Shown piece by piece: positions 27,199-36,849 of a stretch of 56,624 bases of DNA. The position numbers and the translations under genes were made by a program. This stretch comes from Gemmatimonadota bacterium. Lineage in GTDB: Bacteria; Gemmatimonadota; Gemmatimonadetes; Palauibacterales; Palauibacteraceae. The stretch's first letter is position 1. Every line of letters begins with the position of its first letter. Below the pieces are notes generated by a model. The model saw only the letters and a list, made by a program, of their open reading frames with translations, was not told the origin of the DNA and did no database searches. The stretch is taken from contig JAMJQL010000003.1 in the NCBI GenBank assembly GCA_023554245.1, forward strand, positions 1 to 56,624, in the 5' to 3' direction.

Positions 27199-28313
27199 AG
27201 TCCGCCTCCGGGTTCGGGCCGGTTCTTGGCATCGAATCATCCTGTGATGAGACCTCGGCCGCGGTCGTATCGAACGGCGAGGTGCTAGCCCACGTCATAC
27301 TGTCGCAGGACGCCCATCAGGAATTCGGCGGCGTCGTACCGGAGATCGCGGCTCGCGCCCATCTGCGGCAGCTCGATGCGGTGGTCGAAGCCACTCTCTC
27401 GCAGGCGGGCCTCGACGCCGGGGTTCTATCCGGCGTAGGTGTCACGGCCGGACCCGGCCTGATCGGCGCCCTGCTCGTCGGCCTGAACTGGGCGAAGGGA
27501 TTCGCCTGGGCGCGAGGTCTGCCCCTGCTCGGCGTGCACCACATGGAAGCTCACCTGTTCGCGAACTCCCTGGAATCGCCCGGGGCTCGTCCTCCCTTCG
27601 TCGCGCTGCTGGTCTCGGGCGGGCACACGCTGCTCCTGTTCGCGGAAGAGTGGGGTCGCTACGAACTGCTCGGCGAGACACGCGACGACGCGGCCGGTGA
27701 GGCCTTCGACAAGGTGGCACGCCGGCTCGGTCTCGGGTATCCCGGCGGACCGGAGATCGAGCGCGTGAGCCGCGCGGGAGAAGCCGGGCGGTACACGCTT
27801 CCCCGCCCGATGCTCTCCGGACGGGACTCGCCGGCTGACCCGGCCTACTTCGACTTCTCCTTCAGTGGGCTCAAGACGGCGACCTCGCTTCTGGCCGCCG
27901 AGCTGGAGGCCGAGAAGGACGTGAGTTTCGAGCAACGGGTGCCCGATCTCGCGGCGGAGTTCCAGGCAGCCGTGGTCGATACCCTGGTCGGCAAAGTGAT
28001 CCGGGCTGTCGAGTGGTCGGGCTGTGGACGGGTGCTTCTCGGCGGTGGTGTCGCGCGGAACGGAATCTTGCGCTCCCGGCTCGAGATCGCCCTCGCAACG
28101 CGCGGAGGTGAGCTGTTCGCGCCATCTCTCCGCCTCGCCGCGGACAATGCTGCCATGGTCGCACGTCTCGCGGAACACCGGTTGTCGCTCGGCGAGCGGT
28201 CCGGCCTGGATCTCAACGCCGATCCTTCGCTCGCCTTCCCCGGCCTGGGCAGGCGTGATTCGAATGCGCCGCGGCGCGGGGCGAATCTAGGAGTCACATG
28301 TACCCCGAACTGA
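27195..28313 (+). CDS. tsaD: tRNA N6-adenosine threonylcarbamoyltransferase TsaD
   Basis: TsaD transfers the threonylcarbamoyl group to A37 of ANN-decoding tRNAs to form t6A. The metal-binding HHMEAH is present, with the nucleotide-binding GIESSCDETSAAVV at the N-terminus, VTAGPGLIGALLVG, LVSGGHT and the C-terminal GGGVARN. The 372-residue length is slightly long because of an extra C-terminal tail. GTG start; its end overlaps lgt by 16 bases. Confidence 0.98.
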   Translation: MKSASGFGPVLGIESSCDETSAAVVSNGEVLAHVILSQDAHQEFGGVVPEIAARAHLRQLDAVVEATLSQAGLDAGVLSGVGVTAGPGLIGALLVGLNWAKGFAWARGLPLLGVHHMEAHLFANSLESPGARPPFVALLVSGGHTLLLFAEEWGRYELLGETRDDAAGEAFDKVARRLGLGYPGGPEIERVSRAGEAGRYTLPRPMLSGRDSPADPAYFDFSFSGLKTATSLLAAELEAEKDVSFEQRVPDLAAEFQAAVVDTLVGKVIRAVEWSGCGRVLLGGGVARNGILRSRLEIALATRGGELFAPSLRLAADNAAMVARLAEHRLSLGERSGLDLNADPSLAFPGLGRRDSNAPRRGANLGVTCTPN

Positions 28314-29143
28314 TCACCCTCGACCTCCCGATCCTCGGATCCGTCACGATCACCTCTTTCGGCGTGATGATGGCGCTTTCCTTCCTGACCGGATTCTGGA
28401 TCGTGCGCGTGGAGTTGCGCCGGAAGGGAATGGACGAGGACCTCGCCGGCGATGTGCTGATGGGTGCGATCATCGGCGGGATCGTGGGCGCGAAGATCTA
28501 CTACGTGCTGCTCAACTGGCCTCAGACCGTCCAGGATCCGTTCGGCATGCTCTTCTCGCGAGCAGGCCTGGTCTGGTACGGAGGGTTCATAGGCGGTGCG
28601 ATCGGCGTGATCGTCGCGATCCGCAGGCGCGGAGCGGCGGTTCCGGTTCTCGCCGACATCTGCGCGCCGGCCCTGGCTCTGGCGTATGCGGTCGGACGAA
28701 TGGGGTGTTTTCTCGTCGGCGACGACTACGGACGTCCCACCGAGAGCTGGGTCGGGATCGCGTTTCCCAACGGCAGCCCGCCGAGCACGGCCGGCAATCT
28801 GCGACGGATGTTCGGAGTGGACGTGCCTGCTTCGATTCCCGATTCGGCCGTGCTCGCCGTGCACCCGACACAGCTGTATGAGATCGGCATGTCGCTTCTG
28901 ATCTTCGCGATCCTCTGGCGGCTGCGTCGAGAGCCCTGGCAGGCCGGCAGGCTGTTCGCGCTCTGGCTCGCCCTGGCAGGTGTCGAGCGACTGGTGGTCG
29001 AGTTCTTCCGGGCCAAGGATGACCGCTTTTTCGGATTCCTCACGCTGGCGCAGCTGATCAGCGTCGGCCTGATTCTGTTCGGTGGCTGGCTCTTCGTCCG
29101 GCTCAAGGGTCCGTCGGTCGGGGAATCGTCCCCGGGGACGTAA
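28298..29143 (+). CDS. lgt: Prolipoprotein diacylglyceryl transferase
   Basis: Lgt attaches diacylglycerol to the lipobox cysteine of lipoproteins, such as those at 9383 and 55463. The 281-residue protein has about seven membrane helices, the conserved VWYGGFIGG segment and HPTQLYE. The signature usually written GRxGNFxNxExxGRP reads GRMGCFLVGDDYGRP here, with Cys for the first Asn; I believe this variant occurs in other phyla. The C-terminus ends in a short charged tail. Confidence 0.95.
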   Translation: MYPELITLDLPILGSVTITSFGVMMALSFLTGFWIVRVELRRKGMDEDLAGDVLMGAIIGGIVGAKIYYVLLNWPQTVQDPFGMLFSRAGLVWYGGFIGGAIGVIVAIRRRGAAVPVLADICAPALALAYAVGRMGCFLVGDDYGRPTESWVGIAFPNGSPPSTAGNLRRMFGVDVPASIPDSAVLAVHPTQLYEIGMSLLIFAILWRLRREPWQAGRLFALWLALAGVERLVVEFFRAKDDRFFGFLTLAQLISVGLILFGGWLFVRLKGPSVGESSPGT

Positions 29144-29153
29144 CGAACGGCCC

Positions 29154-31325
29154 GTGCGCCTACCGGCCCGTGCGCTACCCGTTCTGTTTCTCGGCATTCT
29201 TCTCGCCGGGCCGGCTCCACTGCGATCACAGGGGCTGGCCGACCGGGAGATCACAGAGATCACCTTCGAGGGCAACGCGTCGTTCCCGGAGAAGGACCTG
29301 CGTCGGGCGATCCTGACGGACCAGACCCGCTGCAAGAGCTTCCTGTTCCAGTTTCCGTTTCCCTTCTGTCCCCTGACCGACTGGGGCTTCGCACACACGC
29401 GCGAGTATCTGGACGAGGGCGAGCTGCCATTGGACGTAGTGCGGCTCGAGCTCTACTACCGGCAGCGTGGATTCCGCCAGGCGCGTGTCGACACGGTGGT
29501 GACGCGGACGGCTGACAGGGCCGAGGTCATCTTCAAGGTTCACGAGAACGACCCGACGCTGATCTCCAGAATCGACGTCCAGGTGCGGGGCGAGGCGATC
29601 GACTCGGCGGCCGTGGTGTCGGGCCTGCCGATCGGTGTGGGTGATCGGCTCGACCTCGTGGCTCTGCAACAGGGCGAGGCCGCGATCGCCGACGATCTTC
29701 GGCGGGAAGGCTACGTCGACGCGGCGGTGCTGCGGGACTACTTCATTCCGAGGGACTCTCTCGCCGCAGCCGTAACCCTGCGAGTCGATCCCGGTCCACG
29801 AGTCCGTGTCGGCGAAGTCGAGATCCAGGGATCGGCCGACGTCGGGGACGAGGTGGTCTACTCCCTTCTGGACTTCAAGACCGGCGACTGGTTTCGAGAA
29901 TCCAGGGTGATCGAGAGCCAGCGCCGGCTGTTCAACCTCGAGGCATTCCGCTACGCCAACATCACTTCGGAGAGGGCCAGCGATTCGGTGATCGACCTGA
30001 GCGTCCAGGTGGCGACCGCCCCACGCCGGGCCGTGCGCACCGGCTTCGGCGTTCAGACGGACGAATGCGTCGAGCTCCAGGCCCAGCTGATCAACCGGAA
30101 TTTCTTTGGAGGCGGTCGAACGATGCGGGTCACGGGTCGACTCTCGAACCTGCTCGCGAAACAGCTGGACGGGACTTTTCCCTGCAACGGAACGAGCGAT
30201 GACCCGGTCTACCAGGAGCTCAACTGGCTGGTCGACTTCTCGTTTCTGCAGCCTGTCCTGTCGGACAGTCGCAACTCCCTCCAGGCCCGGCTTTTCACGG
30301 AACGCGAGACAGTGCCCGATCTCTACGTCCGAACCTCGGTAGGTGGAGAGCTCGCATTCAACTTCCGCCTCGCGCCCCGGATGTCCCTGCGGCCGTCCTA
30401 CCGGCCGGAGCTGACCTCCTTCGGCGGGCAGTCGGCCGACATCTACTTCTGCGTGAACTTCGGCCTCTGCACCCCCGACGATATCGCGCTACTCACCGAG
30501 AGCAACTGGCTTTCGCCCCTCGGAGTGCTCTGGGCCCTGAACCGGACCGATAGTCCGCTCTGGACCACGTCGGGCTACTACGTGGCCGCCGACGGGGAGA
30601 TGGCTGCGGTATTCACCGGCTCCGACTACCGGTACCTGCGAGCCAGCGTCGAGACCGCCGGGTTCAGGCCGGTGTTCGGAGATGCCGTGCTCGCGATGCG
30701 ATTGCGATTCGGTGGCGTGCAGGGGGTGTCGTCGAGCGTATTCGGTGGCGACGAGGAAGGCGTGGAGATCATCCACCCCACGAAGCGCTTCTTCGCCGGC
30801 GGCCCGCAGAGCGTCCGAGGGTTCGGACTCAACCTGCTCGGTCCGACCGTTCTCGTCATCTCGGATCTGGAGGACTGCGGTGCGTCCAACCTGACGCCGG
30901 AGGAGCTCCAGGCCTGCGCGAATGCCCTGGCCCCGAACGAATTCGATGAACGGCCGGTCGGGGGCAACGCACTCTTCGAGGGGTCGGCCGAGCTCCGATT
31001 CCCGGTCAGCGGTCGGCTCACCGTGGTGGGGTTCATCGACGCGGGCCAGGTCTGGCAGGGAGTGGACGACGACGTTCAGCTCGTAGCCACGCCGGGCGTC
31101 GGAATCCGGTTCAACAGTCCGGTGGGCCCCTTGCGCATGGACCTCGGATACAACACGACCGGAACCAAGTTCAAGCCCGTCGTTGCGGTCCGGTCCGAGA
31201 CGGGGGAGATCGTGGAACTCGAAGACGATGTGCTCTACGACCCGTTCACCTGGGACGATCCTTCGCTCCTGACCGAGGTCTGGCGCCGAATCCAGCTTCA
31301 GTTCTCGATCGGCGAGGCCTTCTGA
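29154..31325 (+). CDS. BamA/TamA-type outer membrane assembly protein (Omp85)
   Basis: This protein, about 723 residues, is an Omp85 family member. It starts with GTG, has a signal peptide (LPVLFLGILLAGPAPLRSQ), then three POTRA-like domains (about residues 30-140, 145-215 and 220-290) and a C-terminal 16-strand barrel. The hallmark L6 loop motif appears as GGPQSVRGFG, and the protein ends in Phe as barrels do. Three POTRAs and an adjacent TamB-like gene favour a TamA-like role in lipid or protein transport, rather than housekeeping BamA with five. Predicted outer loops carry cysteine pairs (FPCNG, YFCVNFGLC, EDCG...ACA), probably disulfides. Confidence 0.88.
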   Translation: MRLPARALPVLFLGILLAGPAPLRSQGLADREITEITFEGNASFPEKDLRRAILTDQTRCKSFLFQFPFPFCPLTDWGFAHTREYLDEGELPLDVVRLELYYRQRGFRQARVDTVVTRTADRAEVIFKVHENDPTLISRIDVQVRGEAIDSAAVVSGLPIGVGDRLDLVALQQGEAAIADDLRREGYVDAAVLRDYFIPRDSLAAAVTLRVDPGPRVRVGEVEIQGSADVGDEVVYSLLDFKTGDWFRESRVIESQRRLFNLEAFRYANITSERASDSVIDLSVQVATAPRRAVRTGFGVQTDECVELQAQLINRNFFGGGRTMRVTGRLSNLLAKQLDGTFPCNGTSDDPVYQELNWLVDFSFLQPVLSDSRNSLQARLFTERETVPDLYVRTSVGGELAFNFRLAPRMSLRPSYRPELTSFGGQSADIYFCVNFGLCTPDDIALLTESNWLSPLGVLWALNRTDSPLWTTSGYYVAADGEMAAVFTGSDYRYLRASVETAGFRPVFGDAVLAMRLRFGGVQGVSSSVFGGDEEGVEIIHPTKRFFAGGPQSVRGFGLNLLGPTVLVISDLEDCGASNLTPEELQACANALAPNEFDERPVGGNALFEGSAELRFPVSGRLTVVGFIDAGQVWQGVDDDVQLVATPGVGIRFNSPVGPLRMDLGYNTTGTKFKPVVAVRSETGEIVELEDDVLYDPFTWDDPSLLTEVWRRIQLQFSIGEAF

Positions 31326-31326
31326 G

Positions 31327-34300
31327 ATGGCGAACAAGGCCCTCTCCGCGGTGTCGCGAGCAGCCGGCCGGCTGGCGGGATCGCTGACCCGGGTCGCACT
31401 CGGCCTGGTCGGTATCGCCTTTCTGACCGCGGCGGGCTCTTTGCTGCTGCTGAGTCAGACGGTGGTCGGTCGGCAGGCGGTCGCGGATCTCGTGGTCGAT
31501 GCCCTCGAGGGCACCGTGAACGGGGGAGTGAGGATCGGACCGATCCTCGGTGGCAATCTGTTCACGCATGCGCTGGTTGAGCGATTCGAAATCACCGATC
31601 CCGACGGCCGCCTGTTCGTCGGAATCGACAGCGTGCGCCTTCACTACAACCCGCTCAGCCTCGCGCTCGGCACGTTCCGCTTCGACGACGTGTCGATGGA
31701 GCGCGTGAGGCTCGTGCTTCGCCAGCACGAGGACGGGCGCTGGAATTTCGACCGGATCTTCGGCGACGAGGAACCCGCGGAGCCCGATACGATCGACGAT
31801 GGTCGACAGGGAAACGATCGCATACTGCTTTCCGATGTGCTGGTCAGGGAGGGAGAAGTCGAGGTACACGTGCCGTGGGCCACGGGCCTCACGGGCGCCG
31901 CCCGGGACAGCGCCGTCGCACAGGGACTGCGGGGAGATCGACTGTGGCGGGTTCGAACCACGGGCCCGGATCGTTACGAGCGGGAGCTGCTGCTCCATCG
32001 ACTTTCCGGCCGGTTTCCGCTGATCCGGATCGTCGACCCGGTGCGACCGCTGCGCTTCGACATGGAGGGCGTATCGGCCGAGGCGGAAGTCGTGACGCAG
32101 ACCCTCGACGTGGTTTCACTGGATGGATCGGTCGAGATCTCCGATACGGTGGACATCCGTCTCGATGCCATCGAGCTCGCCGAGTCGGCGCTGTCGGGCT
32201 CCGGCTGGGTTCACCCGGTGGATCCGGTTCAGTTCGACTTCGATCTCGAAGCCCGCGACGTGGGGTTCGCGGATCTGCAGTGGATTCCGCTGCCTGTTCC
32301 CGCGCGTGGCGGCGGACCGGCAGACCTGCACCTGTTCACCCGCGGCGAGACGATCGTCGTGGAGGCCAGGAACGGCGACATCCGGGTGGACGACTCCCGA
32401 GTGCGGGGAGACTTCACTGCGGCGCTCGAAACCGTGCCCCGGTTCGAACGCCTGGACGTGGATCTCCAGCCGCTGCGTCTCGCCCTCGTAAACGAAGTGC
32501 TCGAGATCGAGGAGGGGCCGGACGGCTTCCTGGAAGGTCCGGTCGAGGGCAGCGGCCCGATCACGCTTCTCACGGTCGACGCAGAGCTCACGATCCGCGA
32601 TCCGCCTTCGACGGAGGAGGCGGCTCCATCGTTCCTGGGAGCGCGGGGAGGAATTGCGATCGTCGAGCCACGTCGCATGTCGGAGCTCGACCTTACCCTG
32701 CGAAGCTTCGAACCGCGCTGGGCGGGTATCGTCGGACTGGATAACGAGTTGCCGGGTCGCGCCACGGGCTCGGCAACGTTCGATGGAATCGCCGGTGGAC
32801 GATTCCGCTTCGACACCGAGATCTCGCACACCCTGCCGGAGCACAAGCCATCGGTGCTGGCAGGCGGCGGAATGGTCGACCTGGAAGGCGACCGCGAGGT
32901 GGATGTCGCGTTCGAATTCGATCCCCTGGTACTGGCGATCGTGGAGCCGGTGCTTCCCGAAGGCGTATCGGTGCTGAGCGAGGTCCGCGGACCGTTCTCG
33001 GCGCGAGGGCCGCTGGACGACCTGAAGATCGAAACCGATCTGGGCACCCCGCGCGGACAGCTCAGCTTTACCGGACAATTCGACCTCGTCTCCGAGCTGC
33101 AGAGCTATGACGCGACCCTGCTCGCCCGGGACATCCAGCTGTCCGAGTGGATCGAATCGGGGCCTGCGACACGGCTCGCGGTCGAAGGACGGGTCTCCGG
33201 GACGGGCACCGATCCGGCCACTCTCGAAGCCCAGTTCGACTTGCGTCTTCTTCCGTCGCTGTTCGAAGGGGCCCGGGTGGATACGAGCATCATCCGATTC
33301 ACCCTCGCAGATGGGCTGGCCCGAGCCGACACCTTCGCGATCCGCTCGCAGGCGGGTGCCGTGGATGGGCGCGGGGCCTTCGGTCTCACCGAGAACACGA
33401 GCGGTTCACTCGTCCTGGACATCGCGATTCCCGACCTGTCGGAGTGGAACGCGTGGACGGTGGAGGGTCGCAACCCGGCGCGGATCGAGGATGACGTGAC
33501 GGAACTGTTCGAGGCTTTTGCGCCGACCGACGAAGGTCCGGTGCCGGAGACTCTGGAGGCGCTTCCCGATACACTGTCGGGAAGTCTCGAGGCGCTGGGC
33601 GTGCTGTACGGGAACGTGGCCGACTTCTCTTTCGGCGGTCGGGCGTTCGCCCGGGATCTCGCCTGGGGGGAAATCCGAACCGACTCGATACAGGTAACGC
33701 TCGACCTTCCAGACCCCACGGACCCCGATTCACTGGTCGCGCATGGTTCTGCGTTCGCGGCGAGCATCTACGGTCGCACCCTCGACACCCTGGACGTCCG
33801 GTGGACGCGTCACACCGCGGAGAGTCACGAGGTCTCCTTCTATGCGCGGCGTGATTCGACGCTGGAGGTGGACTCCAGCAACGGAATCCTGTGGACGGAT
33901 CGCCAGAAGGCCTTCCGACTCGATCGGCTGCATCTCGTCGGTGCGGGTCGCAGCCTGACGCTCGCCGACACGGCCCTCATCACGTACGGAGAGACCGGCC
34001 TCACGGCGAGAGGCGTTCGACTCGACGGCGCCGACGGGACCTTCCTGGAACTGGAAGGCGCGATCCCCGATTCCGGGCAGGCGGCACTCGACCTGACGGC
34101 CCGGAGCCTGCACCTCGAGAACTTCCTGGAAGCGCCGGGCAATCCCCTCGGCCTGAGGGGCACCATCGATATCGACGTTCAGGTTCGCGGAACCGCGGAC
34201 GCCCCCCTCGCAGAGCTGGACGCGACGATCGACGCCCCTTCGATCCGCGGGATCGGATACGAAAGACTGACCACCGATCTGAGCTATGCCGGTCGCCGTC

Positions 34301-35859
34301 TGGCGGTGAACTCGGCGCTGGTGACCAACGACACGGAAATCGCTCGGGTCGATGGCTTTCTCCGTGTCGATCTCTCGTTCCGCGACGTGGAGCGGCGGGT
34401 CCTGGACGAGCCGATCGACCTGATGGTGGTGGTGGACAGCATGCCACTGACCGCGGTCGAGTTGCGGGTCGAGTCTCTCAGAGACGTGCAGGGTTACGCT
34501 CTGGGGAGCTTCCGGGTCACCGGAAAGCCGGGCGAGCTGCGCTTCGACGGCGAGACACGATTCCACGACGCCGCGGCCACGGTGCCTTCGCTGGGAATCC
34601 GGCTCCGGGACGCGATCGGTCGCCTGGTCTTCGCCGGGGCCGATGCCCGGGTCGATACGCTGAGCGTGCGCTCCTCGGCCGGGGGAACGGCCGTCGTCGC
34701 CGGTCACGTGGGGGTCCGGGACCCGACCGACATCACCTTCGATCTCGCGTTCTCGGCCGATCGATTCGTCGGAATGGACCGGCGAACCATGCGAACGACG
34801 ATTGACGGCGCGGGAACGCTCCAGGGTTCCTACACCCGACCCGAGGTGGCCGGCGACTTCCGGGTGTCACGCGGCGAGGTGCAGGCCGAGCGGTTCGTGC
34901 GCGAGAGACAGGTGGTAGACCTGACCGATCCCTCGGTCTACGCGCTGCTGGACACGGTGATCGTACGTGACCAGCGGATTCTCGGCCGGATCGACAACCC
35001 GTTCATGCAGAATCTGAAGCTCGACGTGAACCTCGCGGTCGGACCCGATTTCTGGCTTCGATCGAGCGCCCTCGACGTGGAGCTCTCGGGCGATATCGAG
35101 TTGCACATGGATCGGGCGCGGGGCGACCTGACGGCGCTCGGTACCCTCAACCTGCCCCGGGGGAAATTCAGATACGTGTCGGGCACGGGGACTGATCTCT
35201 CTAGCCTCTATTCCCGCCAGCTGCAGATCGACCGGGGCGCGATCACCTTCGTCGGAACACCGGGTCTGGACCCGAACCTGGACATAGATGCCGAATACCG
35301 GGCCCGTGGCGAGATCGGGCAGGTGACGATTCGGGTGCACGTAGGGGGCTCGGCGCTGTCGCCTACGATGACGACCAGCAGTGATCCGCCTCTGCCCGAG
35401 TCCGATCGGATCTGCTACCTGCTGTTTTCATCGGCCTGCTTCGGTGCCTCGAACCAGGGCGGCCAGTTCGCCACGTCCCTCGTCCGGGAGGGACTCCTGG
35501 GATCGGTGAGCAGCCAGGTCTCCCAGGTCCTCGTCGGAGGCGTCGGCCTGGTGGACTACGTGGATATCCGCTCTTCCGGCGCCACCGAGCGGGAGCTGGA
35601 GACCGGTCAGTCGAACCTCCTGTACGGGACCGAGATCGAGATCGGCCGGTACCTGACTCCGGACCTGTTCGTCAAAGTTACCCAGCCCCTCGGAGGACGG
35701 CTCCCGGGAATGACTGTCGACTGGGCGTTTCTTCCTTCCTGGCGACTGGAATTCAGGACGGAGGACAGATTCAACCGGTACGCCTCTTACGGCTACAGCT
35801 TCAGCACCTACAGTGACCGTACCTGGGGCTTCCTGCTGTTTCGCGAGTGGGCCTTCTGA
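31327..35859 (+). CDS. TamB-like translocation/assembly module protein
   Basis: The 1510-residue protein begins with a membrane helix (about residues 22-42) and continues as a very long beta-rich repeat region, the plan of TamB/AsmA-like bridging proteins that carry phospholipids between inner and outer membranes. The C-terminal 350 residues carry the TamB domain, with the typical PPLPESDRICYLLFSS segment and a final aromatic residue. It starts one base after the Omp85 gene, which it presumably contacts. No catalytic motif is seen or expected. Confidence 0.9.
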   Translation: MANKALSAVSRAAGRLAGSLTRVALGLVGIAFLTAAGSLLLLSQTVVGRQAVADLVVDALEGTVNGGVRIGPILGGNLFTHALVERFEITDPDGRLFVGIDSVRLHYNPLSLALGTFRFDDVSMERVRLVLRQHEDGRWNFDRIFGDEEPAEPDTIDDGRQGNDRILLSDVLVREGEVEVHVPWATGLTGAARDSAVAQGLRGDRLWRVRTTGPDRYERELLLHRLSGRFPLIRIVDPVRPLRFDMEGVSAEAEVVTQTLDVVSLDGSVEISDTVDIRLDAIELAESALSGSGWVHPVDPVQFDFDLEARDVGFADLQWIPLPVPARGGGPADLHLFTRGETIVVEARNGDIRVDDSRVRGDFTAALETVPRFERLDVDLQPLRLALVNEVLEIEEGPDGFLEGPVEGSGPITLLTVDAELTIRDPPSTEEAAPSFLGARGGIAIVEPRRMSELDLTLRSFEPRWAGIVGLDNELPGRATGSATFDGIAGGRFRFDTEISHTLPEHKPSVLAGGGMVDLEGDREVDVAFEFDPLVLAIVEPVLPEGVSVLSEVRGPFSARGPLDDLKIETDLGTPRGQLSFTGQFDLVSELQSYDATLLARDIQLSEWIESGPATRLAVEGRVSGTGTDPATLEAQFDLRLLPSLFEGARVDTSIIRFTLADGLARADTFAIRSQAGAVDGRGAFGLTENTSGSLVLDIAIPDLSEWNAWTVEGRNPARIEDDVTELFEAFAPTDEGPVPETLEALPDTLSGSLEALGVLYGNVADFSFGGRAFARDLAWGEIRTDSIQVTLDLPDPTDPDSLVAHGSAFAASIYGRTLDTLDVRWTRHTAESHEVSFYARRDSTLEVDSSNGILWTDRQKAFRLDRLHLVGAGRSLTLADTALITYGETGLTARGVRLDGADGTFLELEGAIPDSGQAALDLTARSLHLENFLEAPGNPLGLRGTIDIDVQVRGTADAPLAELDATIDAPSIRGIGYERLTTDLSYAGRRLAVNSALVTNDTEIARVDGFLRVDLSFRDVERRVLDEPIDLMVVVDSMPLTAVELRVESLRDVQGYALGSFRVTGKPGELRFDGETRFHDAAATVPSLGIRLRDAIGRLVFAGADARVDTLSVRSSAGGTAVVAGHVGVRDPTDITFDLAFSADRFVGMDRRTMRTTIDGAGTLQGSYTRPEVAGDFRVSRGEVQAERFVRERQVVDLTDPSVYALLDTVIVRDQRILGRIDNPFMQNLKLDVNLAVGPDFWLRSSALDVELSGDIELHMDRARGDLTALGTLNLPRGKFRYVSGTGTDLSSLYSRQLQIDRGAITFVGTPGLDPNLDIDAEYRARGEIGQVTIRVHVGGSALSPTMTTSSDPPLPESDRICYLLFSSACFGASNQGGQFATSLVREGLLGSVSSQVSQVLVGGVGLVDYVDIRSSGATERELETGQSNLLYGTEIEIGRYLTPDLFVKVTQPLGGRLPGMTVDWAFLPSWRLEFRTEDRFNRYASYGYSFSTYSDRTWGFLLFREWAF

Positions 35860-35925
35860 TACATTCCGGGCACGGCCGCCGACGTATGACAATCGCAAGA
35901 ACCTCCAGATCGACGGCTGAGCAAA

Positions 35926-36849
35926 TTGGTTGAGTTTCCGATACCCGATTCCGAACGCTACCTGGTGCTCGTGAATCCGCGGGCCGCCGGGGGGCAGCCG
36001 GCCGCCCTCCGCCGTCGGATCGGCGGTGCCATGTCGGCGCGTGGCGTCCCCTTCGACATCGTCGAAACCTCGACGCCGGAGGAGGGCCTCGCCGTGGTGC
36101 GTACGGCCGCGCTGAGGGGATTCAGGGCGGTTCTCGCCGCTGGTGGAGATGGCACGATCGCGCTGGCGTTGCGCGGCACGGCAGGCAGCACCACTCCGGT
36201 CGGCATCCTTCCTTTCGGTACCGGCAACCAGCTGGCACTGAACTTCGGTATTCCCCTGTCGCTGGAGGAGGCGATCCGAGTCGCGGTCGAGGGCGCGATC
36301 GAGAGAATAGACCTCGGCCGGATCGGCGAAGAGCGGTTCGCGTTGATAGCCGGAGCGGGTCTGGACGCGAGCGTGATGGCGGAGACGACGACCGAGATGA
36401 AGAGTCGACTCGGAGTGCTCGCTTATTTCTACGCCGGTCTCAAGAACGTGGTGACGGCGAAACCGATTACCTACCGGATCACGGCCGACGACCAGGAGAT
36501 CGAGGTCCAGGCGGTGATGGTGCTGCTCGCCAATGCCGGCCTTCTCGGTGCCGGATCGCTTCCGGTGGAAGTGCAGGTCGCCCCGAAGACGTCATTTCAG
36601 GACGGGCTGCTCGATGTGGCGGTATTCGCCCCGCGCCACCTGCCCGACATGGCCGCGATGCTGTGGAAAGTGGCCTTGAAACGCTACTCGGGCGACGAGC
36701 GAATGATCTTTCTGCAGGCGCAGCGAGTCCGGGTGGAGTCAGATCCGCCGGTGGCCGCGCAGGTGGACGGCGAAGCCCGCGGCGAAACACCGATCGAAGC
36801 GGAGATCGATCCGCTCGCCGGCCGCATCATCGTGCCCCGGAATACATGA
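35926..36849 (+). CDS. Diacylglycerol kinase family lipid kinase
   Basis: This 307-residue protein is a DAGK/YegS/sphingosine-kinase-like lipid kinase. The nucleotide-binding GGDGT motif lies at about residues 70-74, preceded by VNPRAAGG and followed by LPFGTGNQLALNFG. The lipid substrate is not evident: diacylglycerol, phosphatidylglycerol or an isoprenoid lipid are all possible. The start is TTG at 35926, chosen because the VLVNPRA strand lies about 12 residues in. The 66-base gap before it holds nothing clear. It ends with an ATGA overlap on lysA. Confidence 0.88.
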   Translation: MVEFPIPDSERYLVLVNPRAAGGQPAALRRRIGGAMSARGVPFDIVETSTPEEGLAVVRTAALRGFRAVLAAGGDGTIALALRGTAGSTTPVGILPFGTGNQLALNFGIPLSLEEAIRVAVEGAIERIDLGRIGEERFALIAGAGLDASVMAETTTEMKSRLGVLAYFYAGLKNVVTAKPITYRITADDQEIEVQAVMVLLANAGLLGAGSLPVEVQVAPKTSFQDGLLDVAVFAPRHLPDMAAMLWKVALKRYSGDERMIFLQAQRVRVESDPPVAAQVDGEARGETPIEAEIDPLAGRIIVPRNT

